This document shows positions 23,479 to 31,099 of a stretch of DNA of 44,854 nucleotides, in pieces. Source of the stretch: an uncultured Oscillospiraceae bacterium (GTDB lineage: Bacteria > Bacillota > Clostridia > Oscillospirales > Ruminococcaceae); contig CAKSEE010000018.1 of assembly GCA_934446455.1 (NCBI GenBank), positions 1-44,854 on the forward strand. The letters run 5' to 3'. Under the pieces are notes generated by a model. The model saw only the letters and a program-made list of their open reading frames with translations. It was not told where the DNA came from and ran no database searches. A program made the translations under genes and the position numbers. The first letter of the stretch is position 1; every line of letters starts with the position of its first letter.

Positions 23479-24882
23479 ATGAACCTGTCATTTCTGAAAA
23501 AGGCAGTATGCGCATTCGCCGCTTCGGCGCTTGCGCTCTCGCTTCCCGCACAGCTGCCTGCCGCAGCTGCGGCGCCCGACGCATGGGCGATAACCGCGGA
23601 TATGGGCGCGGGTTGGAATCTCGGCAACACGCTTGAATGCACCTATCGGGCAGACGACTCTGCAAACAACCGCTCCCGCCTGCTGATGATACCCTCCTAT
23701 CACGCAACGGACAATTACGAGGCGCTCTCTAACCTTGCAATTCCGTCCAACGCGGGCAATCTTGCAATATCCGTTCACGCATACGAGCCGTATTCTTTCA
23801 CAATGGACACCTCTGAGTCCCATATCTACGAATCCAACAACCAGTACGGCGGCTATATCCCAACGCTCCTCAGCAACGTAATGAACGACCTCAAAAAGAT
23901 TCAGTCGGAAAAGGGCGTTCCAATTATCATCGGCGAGTTCGGCGCTTCCGACTTCAACAACTCCTCCGAGCGCATAAAGTGGGCGCGCGACTATATGTCG
24001 CAGGCTTCTGCGGCGGGCTTCCCTTGCATTCTGTGGGACAACAACGTCACCACCTCATGGGGCGACAGCTTCGGTGTGTTTAACAGAAACTCCTGCACGC
24101 TGAATTCGGGCGCTTACGACTATGTGAACGCGATAATTTCGGGCGCACGCTCTTCTTCGGGCGGTACTTCGGACTCGGGCTCCACAGGCTCTGACGATAC
24201 CTCGCTTTCCGCATGGAGCGCGCTGACCCTCTTCACCGACAACACCTACGCAGACGGCAAGCACGACATCGTTATTTCCTGCACAGCCGAAACAGCGCCC
24301 CAGCTTGTGCTTGAAAGAATCGGCGACTACAGCTGGAACGCCCGCATCGAGGCGTCCTCCGTATCCGACGGCAAGGCGTACTACACGGCGGATTCCATAG
24401 CGGCGGCTCTCAGCGCAAACGGCATGAACCAGAGCAGCGTAAGCAAAATCTGTATGCTTACGGTATGCAGCACCGCCTACTACGGCGTAACCGCGCAGGA
24501 AGTCGTTACCGAGCAGCCGTCCGACGATACCGACTACTCGTGGCATATGATATTCGGCAGCGACGGCGCAGCCTGCCTCAACGCGTGGAACTCCACGACC
24601 GTTTCGTGGGACACCTCCCTGCTTGACGGCAGCTACGACTTCGCCGTTATCTACAGCGGCAGCTCCGCGCCTGTTTTCGTTGCGGAAAACGCCTACGACT
24701 ACAGCTGGAACGTGAACGTAAACGCGGACAGCCGCTCCTCAACGGGCATCGCTTACTACAGCGCGGACGATATCGCCGCGAAATTCTCTCAGTATGGCGT
24801 AAGCCGCTGGGATATGGGCAGGCTCATTCTTATGGCGAGCGACTACACGGAAATTTACGGCGTGTACGTTTTCGCAGCGTAA
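23479..24882 (+). CDS. Secreted GH5-type endoglucanase with a large internal deletion, plus two C-terminal modules
   Basis: 467 residues. After a signal peptide (about 1-30) the GH5 start motif ADMGAGWNLGNTLE runs straight into NRSRLLMIPSYHAT, SVHAYEPYSF, IIIGEFGA and CILWDNN. These are the later strands of a GH5 barrel. The strands between, including the NEP acid/base Glu, are missing, roughly 150-180 residues by comparison with typical GH5_4 enzymes. The nucleophile Glu in IIIGEFG remains. The deletion keeps the frame. After a Ser/Gly linker come two similar ~95-residue Trp/Tyr-rich modules (YSWNARIEA / YSWNVNVNA, each with YY.AD.IAA), probably carbohydrate-binding. It likely binds but cannot cut. 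Start set by AAGGAG before the ATG at 23479. Confidence 0.85.
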   Translation: MNLSFLKKAVCAFAASALALSLPAQLPAAAAAPDAWAITADMGAGWNLGNTLECTYRADDSANNRSRLLMIPSYHATDNYEALSNLAIPSNAGNLAISVHAYEPYSFTMDTSESHIYESNNQYGGYIPTLLSNVMNDLKKIQSEKGVPIIIGEFGASDFNNSSERIKWARDYMSQASAAGFPCILWDNNVTTSWGDSFGVFNRNSCTLNSGAYDYVNAIISGARSSSGGTSDSGSTGSDDTSLSAWSALTLFTDNTYADGKHDIVISCTAETAPQLVLERIGDYSWNARIEASSVSDGKAYYTADSIAAALSANGMNQSSVSKICMLTVCSTAYYGVTAQEVVTEQPSDDTDYSWHMIFGSDGAACLNAWNSTTVSWDTSLLDGSYDFAVIYSGSSAPVFVAENAYDYSWNVNVNADSRSSTGIAYYSADDIAAKFSQYGVSRWDMGRLILMASDYTEIYGVYVFAA

Positions 24883-24943
24883 ATCCTGCGGATAATTCCC
24901 CCTTTATCTGTCAAGAATATATGCGGCGAAAGGGGGAATTGCC

Positions 24944-25609
24944 ATGCCGATAAAGGCACAGGAACTTTGCAGGTACTACAGCATAGGAAACGCCAGAGTC
25001 AAGGCTCTCGACGGGGTGAGCCTTGACATAGCCGACGGCGAGTATGTCACCATTTCGGGCGCGAGCGGCTCGGGCAAGTCAACGCTCATGAACATTCTCG
25101 GCTGCCTTGACCAGCCCACCTCGGGCAGTTATATCCTCGACGGAACGGACGTGTCCTGCCTTGACGATGAAAAGCTGAGCGAGATACGCGGGGTGAAAAT
25201 AGGCTTCATCTTCCAGAGTTTCAACCTTATACCGAGCCTTACAGCGCTTGAAAACGTGGAGCTTCCGCTGGTGTACCGCCGCGTTCCGAAGGCGCAGCGG
25301 CGGGAGCGGGCGCTCGCGGCGCTTGAAAGCGTGAGCCTGTCGGCAAGGGCGCTGCACCGCCCCTGCGAAATGTCGGGCGGACAGCAGCAGCGCGTAGCGA
25401 TTGCCCGCGCCATTGCCTCGGACCCGTCCATGATACTCGCGGACGAACCCTGCGGCAACCTCGACAGCCGCTCGGGGCGCGAGGTTCTGGATATCCTCTC
25501 CGCGCTCAACCGCAGGGGAAAGACCATCGTGATGATAACGCACAACGAGCAGACCGCCCGCGAGGCGCAGCGGCTGATAAGGATATCAGACGGCAGAATA
25601 GTGAGCTGA
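24944..25609 (+). CDS. ABC transporter ATP-binding protein (LolD/MacB class), without its permease
   Basis: 221-residue cytoplasmic ATPase. Walker A is GASGSGKST (near 41-49), Q-loop FIFQSFNLIPSLTALENVELP, signature MSGGQQQRVAIARAIA, Walker B MILADEPCGNLD and switch His in VMITHNE. The ENVELPLVYR segment and the length place it in the LolD/MacB/FtsE-like group, which works with FtsX/MacB-type permeases in lipoprotein or peptide export. No such permease gene follows; a terminator lies 5 nt after the stop. GGGGGA lies before the ATG. The partner must be elsewhere, or this is a relic of a lost operon. Confidence 0.9.
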   Translation: MPIKAQELCRYYSIGNARVKALDGVSLDIADGEYVTISGASGSGKSTLMNILGCLDQPTSGSYILDGTDVSCLDDEKLSEIRGVKIGFIFQSFNLIPSLTALENVELPLVYRRVPKAQRRERALAALESVSLSARALHRPCEMSGGQQQRVAIARAIASDPSMILADEPCGNLDSRSGREVLDILSALNRRGKTIVMITHNEQTAREAQRLIRISDGRIVS

Positions 25610-25614
25610 AAAAG

Positions 25615-25640
25615 GCGCGGGAACATACAGTATCCCGCGC
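25615..25640 (+). terminator. Terminator of the orphan ATPase gene
   Basis: GCGCGGGA pairs with TCCCGCGC around a 10-nt loop; TACTATTTG follows. Confidence 0.75.
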
Positions 25641-25700
25641 TACTATTTGTCTAAAAACATTTCACCAGGCGGGCGAGAAAGGTGCAGATGCTAGGAAACG

Positions 25701-25735
25701 GCATTTCGGTCAGGCTTTTTGCCTGCCGAAAATGT
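25701..25735 (-). terminator. Hairpin after the glycosyltransferase-like gene
   Basis: GCATTTCGGTCAGGC and GCCTGCCGAAAATG pair almost fully around TTTTT. It lies about 40 nt after the minus-strand stop at 25773. Probable terminator without a strong T-run. Confidence 0.5.
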
Positions 25736-25772
25736 CGTTGACAACGCAGCTGTGCCTTTATCGACAGCTTGT

Positions 25773-26600
25773 TTATTTATCTTTGCAATATTTATCTATA
25801 GCCTCTGCAATAAAGCTGTACTCCGGGAAGTCCCTGAGAAGCCTCCTGCGGCAGTTCGCGACAAGCTCTGCGCGCAGCTCGGGGCGCTCGCGCATTTGCT
25901 GCTTTGCGCCCCAAAGGTGCGTAAAATCGTCCTGTGGGTAGAACAGGCTGCGGTGGTCAAGAAGCGTTTCAACGGGCGTGCCCGTGTATTCCGCGCACAT
26001 CGCCGCCATGCGCTGCTCGGCGAAAACCATGTAGCGCAGCGTTTCCCCGCAGCGCTGCGCAGACTTCATAAAGGCTATCGCCTGCGCGGTGTAAAACTCC
26101 CGCAAATCGTTGTGCGGGAGATACAAAAACGCGGTGTTGAGCGGCAGCGCGTTCTCGTCAAAGTCGGGTATAATATGCCCGTGCGCGCTGAAATACGACA
26201 GCGGCGGGTAGACCTCCTCCGAAAGCTCCTCGCGGTGGGCTGCGATAACGCTCTCGCCGAAATCAAGGCGCTTCCACACGATAAAGTCAGTGTCCAGCAT
26301 GACTGTGGGCGCGGGGGTATCCCGCAGGGCAAGCAGCTTTCCGCCCGCCCAGAACATCCCGGGGTCTATGCCCTCAAGGTCGTCCGCTATGCACGCGCGC
26401 AGCTCGTCCCAGAGCGCGGTAAGCCCCGCTTTTTCGCAGAACGCCGCGCCCGCGCTGTCGGTGCAGAGCGCTATTGAGCCGTTATACCGCCGCCATGTAA
26501 GCGCCGACAGCGCCATGCAGTACAGGTCAAAGTCCTCCGCGCGGTATTCCCTGCCGCGGGCGCGCGCGGGCGCTGTGGAGAGTATGTGGATAGCGTTCAT
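25773..26600 (-). CDS. Glycosyltransferase-like protein (DUF6734-like), function unknown
   Basis: 275 residues, cytoplasmic, no signal peptide. The start MNAIHILSTAPA and the segment VMLDTDFIVWK (an Asp-x-Asp within a hydrophobic strand) look like a GT-A nucleotide-sugar-binding fold. LPLNTAFLYLPHNDLREFYT and FAEQRMAAMCAEY are further features seen in small glycosyltransferase-like hypothetical proteins. I chose the ATG at 26598-26600 because AAGGGG precedes it; a longer reading starting 17 codons upstream lacks a site. It lies just after the SYKGFGS-repeat gene on the same strand (about 60 nt apart), so the two may be co-transcribed. Donor, acceptor and real activity are unknown. Confidence 0.6.
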   Translation of the reverse strand: MNAIHILSTAPARARGREYRAEDFDLYCMALSALTWRRYNGSIALCTDSAGAAFCEKAGLTALWDELRACIADDLEGIDPGMFWAGGKLLALRDTPAPTVMLDTDFIVWKRLDFGESVIAAHREELSEEVYPPLSYFSAHGHIIPDFDENALPLNTAFLYLPHNDLREFYTAQAIAFMKSAQRCGETLRYMVFAEQRMAAMCAEYTGTPVETLLDHRSLFYPQDDFTHLWGAKQQMRERPELRAELVANCRRRLLRDFPEYSFIAEAIDKYCKDK

Positions 26601-26662
26601 CAAAGCCCCTTTCTGCGCGAATGTCGGCGCAAGAAAATTCCCGCACTGCATAGCGGTGCGGG

Positions 26663-27415
26663 TCAGTCGTAAAGTACATGGATACCGTAACCGAAGCGGT
26701 CAAGCGGGCATTTTGCAAGAGTAAGCAACAGAATGCGGTCGTACTCGTCCTCTGCAAGCATTGCGAAAGAACCGCGCGGCTGCTCCCACCTGAGCACGCG
26801 CTCCCAGTTCGCAAGGAATCTTTCAAGCGTGAAAGAACCGCCGAACGTGCCGCTCGCAGCGGTCGCACCGTTCCCCGCCATGCTGCCAAAGCCCTTGTAG
26901 GACGTTGCGCTGTACCAAAAGCTGCCGAGCGCCCCGAACGAGCCAAACGCCGCCGCGCTCAACGAACCGCCGAAAGCGCGCTCCAAACGCTCCCAAGCCA
27001 TGCTGCCAAAGCCTTTATACGACGTCGCCGCGCGCCATGAGCCGAGCGACTGCAAACTCTCCCACATAAAGCTGCCGAAACCCTTGTACGATGTGCCGCT
27101 CCGCCAAAAGCTGCCGAACGCACCCGCGCTCTGTGCGGCACGCTCCGCCTCGCCCGTAAACGGCGTTACGCTCTGCGGTCTGCAGGGCTCGGGCAGAACA
27201 CCGCAGAAAATCTCCGTCAGGCGGTCGTTTAGCGCGGGGTCGTCCGCAGAAAGCCCGCGCAGCTTCTCCGCAAAAGCCGCGCCGCCGTTGTCGCAAAGCC
27301 ACGGAACAAGAGAGTCTGCGAGAAAATACCCGCGCAGCGAAGCAAGGTCAAAGCTCGCGGGAATCTCTTCCGCAGAAAAGACCCTGCGCCTGTTCAGCCA
27401 GAGCGCACATTTCAT
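26663..27415 (-). CDS. SYKGFGS-repeat protein of unknown function
   Basis: 250 residues, no signal peptide. The N-terminal part (MKCALWLNRRRVFSAEEIP, then LRGYFLADSLVPWLCDNGG) resembles a small helical domain common in Firmicute hypothetical proteins. The centre has three copies of a (S/A)TSYKGFGSM/F motif, with Gly-Ser-Phe-Trp and Trp-Glu-Ser/Arg-Leu between them. The C-terminus ends KCPLDRFGYGIHVLYD. The repeats are also visible at DNA level near 26880, 27000 and 27066. The start at 27413-27415 has GGGG upstream. A consensus promoter lies 38 nt further up. I do not know its function; a multi-copy Gly/Ser/aromatic core could be a binding or scaffold region. Confidence 0.7.
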   Translation of the reverse strand: MKCALWLNRRRVFSAEEIPASFDLASLRGYFLADSLVPWLCDNGGAAFAEKLRGLSADDPALNDRLTEIFCGVLPEPCRPQSVTPFTGEAERAAQSAGAFGSFWRSGTSYKGFGSFMWESLQSLGSWRAATSYKGFGSMAWERLERAFGGSLSAAAFGSFGALGSFWYSATSYKGFGSMAGNGATAASGTFGGSFTLERFLANWERVLRWEQPRGSFAMLAEDEYDRILLLTLAKCPLDRFGYGIHVLYD

Positions 27416-27452
27416 CGCACGATCCCCTTTCAGCTTTTTGAATACTACTATC

Positions 27453-27481
27453 ATTATAACATATCCCGCGCTTTTTTTCAA
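27453..27481 (-). promoter_or_regulatory. Promoter of the SYKGFGS-repeat gene
   Basis: TTGAAA (27476-27481), 17 bp, TATAAT (27453-27458) on the minus strand. Confidence 0.8.
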
Positions 27482-27520
27482 CACTTTTTTGAATGTTTGT
27501 GAAATGAAGCGCAAAGAAAA

Positions 27521-27541
27521 GGGGCTGCCGCAAGCAGCCCC
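27521..27541 (-). terminator. Terminator after the APH-like kinase gene
   Basis: GGGGCTGC pairs with GCAGCCCC around a 5-nt loop; TTTTCTTT follows on the minus strand. Confidence 0.85.
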
Positions 27542-27581
27542 TGTAAATATGTACCCGATAACTTTTTAAGAATACCGCTTC

Positions 27582-28337
27582 TTATGAATAGTCGGCAATG
27601 TCAATCCATGTGAGCAGCAGCTCGCGCTCCTCGGGACGCTTGAATTTAAGCTGCGCCGCGGCAACTATGGGCAGCCAGTCCTGAACGTACTTCATTGCGG
27701 TGCCCGTCTTTGCGCAGTAAAGCTTGAGATACTTCTCGGCATACTCGGTGTTGTGCGACAGGCACAGGCGCAGGTAGGTCTTTGCGATGTCCGCAGAGGC
27801 GTTGCCCTGCTTTGCGCGCAGCCAGTCAACAACATAAACGCCGTCGCTGTTTACGATTATGTTCTCGGGGCAGAAGTCGCCGTGGCAGAGCTTAACGTGC
27901 TTCGGCATGGACTCAAGGCGGGTGAGAAGTTCGTACTTCTTAACGTCGTCTATCATGTCCAGCCCCTCTATGGAGCGCTTGAGATAATCCTTAAGCTTGC
28001 TTATCTTTGCGGAGCGCAGAGAGTTTATCTCGATTTGCAGGTCAACCATCTGCTCAAGATACTTGTCGGCGTGCTTGGGGTCCTTGTCCATTATCTGACG
28101 CAGGGTCTGCCCCTCGATAAAGCGGTAGACAATGGCCCACCTGCCGTCTATGCGCAGTATCTCCTCAAACGCGGGAATGCGCGTGTAGCCCGTTTCCTCA
28201 ACGCGCGTGTGGGTCAGCGCCTCGTAAAGCACAACGCTCTTGGGCTCGTTGGGGTCCTTGAACACCTTTACGCACTTGCCCTCGCATTCGTATATCTGCA
28301 CCTTTTCGCTTTCGGAGATGAGATTCTTTAATTCCAT
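27582..28337 (-). CDS. Aminoglycoside-phosphotransferase-fold kinase
   Basis: 251-residue cytoplasmic small-molecule kinase of the APH/choline-kinase fold. The catalytic loop is LCHGDFCPENIIV (His152, Asp154, Asn159), and the metal-binding Asp171 lies in VYVVDWLRAKQG. Upstream are a hinge-like IVYRFIEGQTL and a Lys-containing strand (CVKVFKDP, where Lys would hold ATP). Such enzymes phosphorylate aminoglycosides, choline, sugars or fructosamines; nothing here shows which. It stands alone between its own promoter (28391-28419) and terminator. Calling it a resistance gene would be unjustified from this sequence. Confidence 0.85.
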   Translation of the reverse strand: MELKNLISESEKVQIYECEGKCVKVFKDPNEPKSVVLYEALTHTRVEETGYTRIPAFEEILRIDGRWAIVYRFIEGQTLRQIMDKDPKHADKYLEQMVDLQIEINSLRSAKISKLKDYLKRSIEGLDMIDDVKKYELLTRLESMPKHVKLCHGDFCPENIIVNSDGVYVVDWLRAKQGNASADIAKTYLRLCLSHNTEYAEKYLKLYCAKTGTAMKYVQDWLPIVAAAQLKFKRPEERELLLTWIDIADYS

Positions 28338-28390
28338 AGGTCATTGTCCTTTCTGTATATGCAACCCTTGCGGGTTTTCTTCATATTTAC

Positions 28391-28419
28391 ATTATAGCAC
28401 TATACTCCTTGTTTGTAAA
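28391..28419 (-). promoter_or_regulatory. Promoter of the APH-like kinase
   Basis: TTTACA (28414-28419), 17 bp, TATAAT (28391-28396) on the minus strand. Confidence 0.75.
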
Positions 28420-28506
28420 GCGGTTTTTATCAATTTTGAATAATATGTTGAGTTTCTATGAGAAAAGTTTGTGCAAAAAGTCAATAACGTTTATTCGCTA
28501 AATCTA

Positions 28507-28535
28507 TTGACATTTTGAAGTGGCGATGTTATAAT
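28507..28535 (+). promoter_or_regulatory. Promoter of the metalloprotease-lipoprotein pair
   Basis: TTGACA (28507-28512), 17 bp, TATAAT (28530-28535): full consensus. Confidence 0.85.
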
Positions 28536-28621
28536 GCAATTAACACGCATAAGATGATGTATGTTATTCCAGATGCACTAATTCATTCTAGCGGGTATAT
28601 TATATGTATGGAGGAACGCTT

Positions 28622-29272
28622 ATGCAAAGAAAAAAACTTGTTCAAAAAACGGCAGCACTTCTTTCAGCAGGAGTTATAAGTTTAGCTTTAGCAACTAGCG
28701 CTTTTGCACACGTTGGTGATTACCATTCCGGGCAATATCTATCCGGCGCAACTTGCAATCAATCAAATCTTAAATTTAGGGTAGAAAGCTCAGCAAGAAA
28801 TTCTATACTCACCAGCGCGGTTTACTCTGCCGGTACACAATGGAACAATATAAGCACCGAAGTGAATGTAAGCGTCGTTATGGCTGCGTCTGGAATGCCC
28901 ACAACAGGATTTTATACAGTTTATGGCACATCTTATGATGACGGCACTTATGGAGAACTGATTTCTCGTAATGCACAAGGAAAAATTGTTTCAATGGACA
29001 GCAATTGGTACACGGCCGAAATAAGTATGAACAATAACACCTCTGCGTTTGCTAATTCAAATGCGGCAAGACGAACGTTTATTCATGAGGTTGGTCATGC
29101 TTTGAAGTTAAAACACCCTTCTGCAAATTTTAGCCTGTCAGGTCATACTTATTATGGTGGTGTGCCAAAGGCTATAATGAACTCGGGACCGGCTTCCTCA
29201 TCAAAACCGTGGATAGCTACAGCAATAGAAGAACATGACGAAATAAACATCATTGGAAAGTGGGGAGCATAA
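28622..29272 (+). CDS. Secreted metzincin-type zinc metalloprotease
   Basis: 216-residue exported protein with a signal peptide (MQRKKLVQKTAALLSAGVIS, then SAFA, cleavage near residue 29). The zinc site is HEVGHALKLKH (His155, Glu156, His159, His165), the extended HExxHxxxxxH motif of metzincins such as M10 and M57. AIMNSGP about 20 residues later fits the Met-turn. The catalytic domain is small and there is no obvious propeptide or binding module. The ATG at 28622 follows GGAGG; an ATG six codons earlier overlaps that site. The base composition is more AT-rich than its neighbours, hinting at recent gain. Two nt separate its stop from the next start. Confidence 0.85.
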   Translation: MQRKKLVQKTAALLSAGVISLALATSAFAHVGDYHSGQYLSGATCNQSNLKFRVESSARNSILTSAVYSAGTQWNNISTEVNVSVVMAASGMPTTGFYTVYGTSYDDGTYGELISRNAQGKIVSMDSNWYTAEISMNNNTSAFANSNAARRTFIHEVGHALKLKHPSANFSLSGHTYYGGVPKAIMNSGPASSSKPWIATAIEEHDEINIIGKWGA

Positions 29273-29274
29273 CT

Positions 29275-30060
29275 TTGAAAAAATTAGTAATATACTCATT
29301 GCTTCTGTCCGCACTGCTTATGAGCGGATGCGCGGCGCAGGGCGGTATCCCCGCAGACGCGGAGGTAGTAAGGCTTGCAGCCGACAGGGCTGTTTACCAC
29401 ACGCTTGACGAGCTTGAAGCCGCAAGCGAGCTTGTTATAATAGGCAGGGTGAGCGGTTCGCCCGATACCGAGATAACCCGCGAGTACAGCGAGGAGTTCG
29501 GGCGGGACATTGTGCGCACGGTGCAGTCCACCGTAAGCGTTGAGGTGGAGCAGGTGCTTAAGGGCGAAAGCGCCGACAAAATCGAGGTTTCGCAAAGGTG
29601 CGGGTACGTCCCCGAGGATAACCAAATAGTAACGTCAAGCGCCATGACGCCCATGCAAAGCGGCGACAGGTGGATAATGTTCCTTTATAAGGGCGCGCAC
29701 AGCGGCACATACTGGTGCGCGGGCGACAGCTCTGGGCGGTATCCCCTGCCGAACGACGGGCTTGACGCAGCAGTTTCCGCCGTGCAGTCGATAGCGGACG
29801 GGCGCGGCGAGATTTTCGCGGAGCATACGCCGCTTTCCGAAAGCGAAATGGACGCCGCAGAAAGCGGGCTTTACATAATGCCGAACGGCGGCGAGTTCTA
29901 CGCGCTGAACGCGCAGGAGCTTGAACAGTACCTCGCCATTGAGGAGAGGATAGCGCAGGAAACGGGCAATATCTCGCCCGAGGACTTCGGCGTGTACGAG
30001 AGCGCGGACATAAACCTTATGCTGTACAATGATATTCTGGACGAGTACGGGATAGCATAG
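29275..30060 (+). CDS. Lipoprotein of unknown function, paired with the metalloprotease
   Basis: 261 residues starting with a lipoprotein signal (KKLVIYSLLLSALLMSGC, lipid Cys near residue 19). The body has a beta-rich segment (LVIIGRVSGSP, then TVQSTVSVEVEQVLKGES, IEVSQRCGYVPE, GDRWIMFLYKGAHSGTYWC) seen in many Firmicute hypothetical lipoproteins. Two Cys (CGYVPE and YWCAG) may pair. The start is TTG at 29275-29277, placed by GGGGAG in the end of the protease gene. The two are clearly one transcription unit, so it might serve as anchor, inhibitor or partner of the protease; that is inference. The GC-rich style differs from the AT-rich protease gene. Confidence 0.75.
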   Translation: MKKLVIYSLLLSALLMSGCAAQGGIPADAEVVRLAADRAVYHTLDELEAASELVIIGRVSGSPDTEITREYSEEFGRDIVRTVQSTVSVEVEQVLKGESADKIEVSQRCGYVPEDNQIVTSSAMTPMQSGDRWIMFLYKGAHSGTYWCAGDSSGRYPLPNDGLDAAVSAVQSIADGRGEIFAEHTPLSESEMDAAESGLYIMPNGGEFYALNAQELEQYLAIEERIAQETGNISPEDFGVYESADINLMLYNDILDEYGIA

Positions 30061-30103
30061 TTACGGCTGTTTGCGAGCTTTCAACACACTTTTCACACGC
30101 ATT

Positions 30104-30136
30104 AAAGGCGGCTCGAATTGTAACCGAGCCGCCTTT
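30104..30136 (+). terminator. Terminator after the metalloprotease-lipoprotein pair
   Basis: AAAGGCGGCTCG pairs perfectly with CGAGCCGCCTTT (12 bp, 9-nt loop), with TTATA after it. Confidence 0.9.
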
Positions 30137-30155
30137 TATATATATGAAAACAAAA

Positions 30156-30410
30156 CTGCAAGCCGCACTTCCCGCGTGTGAAAAGCGCCGCCAAAAAGGG
30201 ACATACAGCCGGAACTGCCTGCCGGGCTACCGGCTAACAAAGCTGCAAGCCGCATTTCCCGCGTGTGAAAAGCGCCGCCAAAAAAGGACATACAGCCGGA
30301 ACTGCCTGCCGGGCTACCGGCTAACAAAACTGCAAGCCGCACTTCCCGCGTGTGAAAAGCGCCGCCAAAAAGATACATACAGCCGGAACTGCCTGCCGGG
30401 CTACCGGCTA
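30156..30410. repeat. Three tandem copies of an 87-bp intergenic repeat
   Basis: The units start at 30156, 30243 and 30330 with CTGCAAGCCGCA and are almost identical. Each ends with a GCCGG...CCGGC hairpin (GCCGGAACTGCC, then GGGCTACCGGC). They lie between convergent genes, right after a terminator. Because 87 is a multiple of 3, reading frames stay open on both strands, but no ribosome site or plausible protein is seen. Probably a non-coding minisatellite or mobile repeat. Confidence 0.85.
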
Positions 30411-30414
30411 CCGA

Positions 30415-31086
30415 CTAGATAACATATAGCAGAATGCACAGGAAATGCAGTATGCTTCCCGCTAAAACAAAGAGGTGGAAAACCGAGTGGATATATGCGT
30501 GCTTTTTGCCCGCCGCATATAGCACGGCTCCCGCCGTGTAGGCGATACCGCCGCAAAGCAGCAGCCACAGCCCGCCCGCGGGCATTGCCGCAATAAGCGT
30601 GGGCGCGGTGAAAACCACGCACCAGCCAAGCCCGAGGTAAAACAGCATGGAAAGCCGCTTAAAGCGCTTCATGTCAATGGAGTTGAGCGTTATGCCGAGC
30701 GCGGCAAGCCCCCATTCGATGCCGAACACCGTCCAGCCGAGCGCAGCGTTCTGCTCGCGCACCGCGCAGAGCGTAAGCGGCGTGTACGTCCCCGCAATAA
30801 GCAGGAATATGGCGCAGTGGTCGAGTATCCTGAACACCTTTTTCGCCTTGAGGTCGGCGTGCAGACCATGGTAAATGCTCGACATACTGTAAAGCACTAT
30901 CATCATCGCACCGTAAACCGCGCCGCTCACAACGCCGTATACGCTGCCGTGCAGCGCCGCGAACACCACGCAAAGCACCGTCGCCGCGATTCCCACCGCG
31001 CCGCCGACTATGTGCGAGGTCATGTTGAATATCTCCTCGCCGCGCGTGTAGTTTGGTATTTCTATTTTATTGAGTACGCCTGTCAT
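30415..31086 (-). CDS. Hemolysin III family membrane protein (PAQR fold)
   Basis: 223-residue integral membrane protein with about seven hydrophobic helices. Family motifs: EEIFNMTSHIVGG near the N-terminus, SMSSIYHGL, LDHCAIFLLIAGTYTPLTL and SVFHLFVLAGSILHF at the end. The His, Ser and Asp residues in these match the putative metal site of the PAQR/hemolysin III superfamily. The physiological role in bacteria is uncertain despite the name. The start has GGAGCAAC before it. It is 13 nt after the M23 peptidase stop, so it probably shares that transcript. Confidence 0.9.
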   Translation of the reverse strand: MTGVLNKIEIPNYTRGEEIFNMTSHIVGGAVGIAATVLCVVFAALHGSVYGVVSGAVYGAMMIVLYSMSSIYHGLHADLKAKKVFRILDHCAIFLLIAGTYTPLTLCAVREQNAALGWTVFGIEWGLAALGITLNSIDMKRFKRLSMLFYLGLGWCVVFTAPTLIAAMPAGGLWLLLCGGIAYTAGAVLYAAGKKHAYIHSVFHLFVLAGSILHFLCILLYVI

Positions 31087-31099
31087 TGTTGCTCCTTAA

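Noticed and set aside
27582..28337. Aminoglycoside resistance gene
   Set aside because: Only the general kinase fold is visible; substrate residues cannot be judged and there is no resistance context.
30144..30422. 92-residue protein with three identical modules in the 87-bp repeats
   Set aside because: The repeat sits after a terminator between convergent genes, has no ribosome site and is open on the opposite strand too; openness follows from the unit length.
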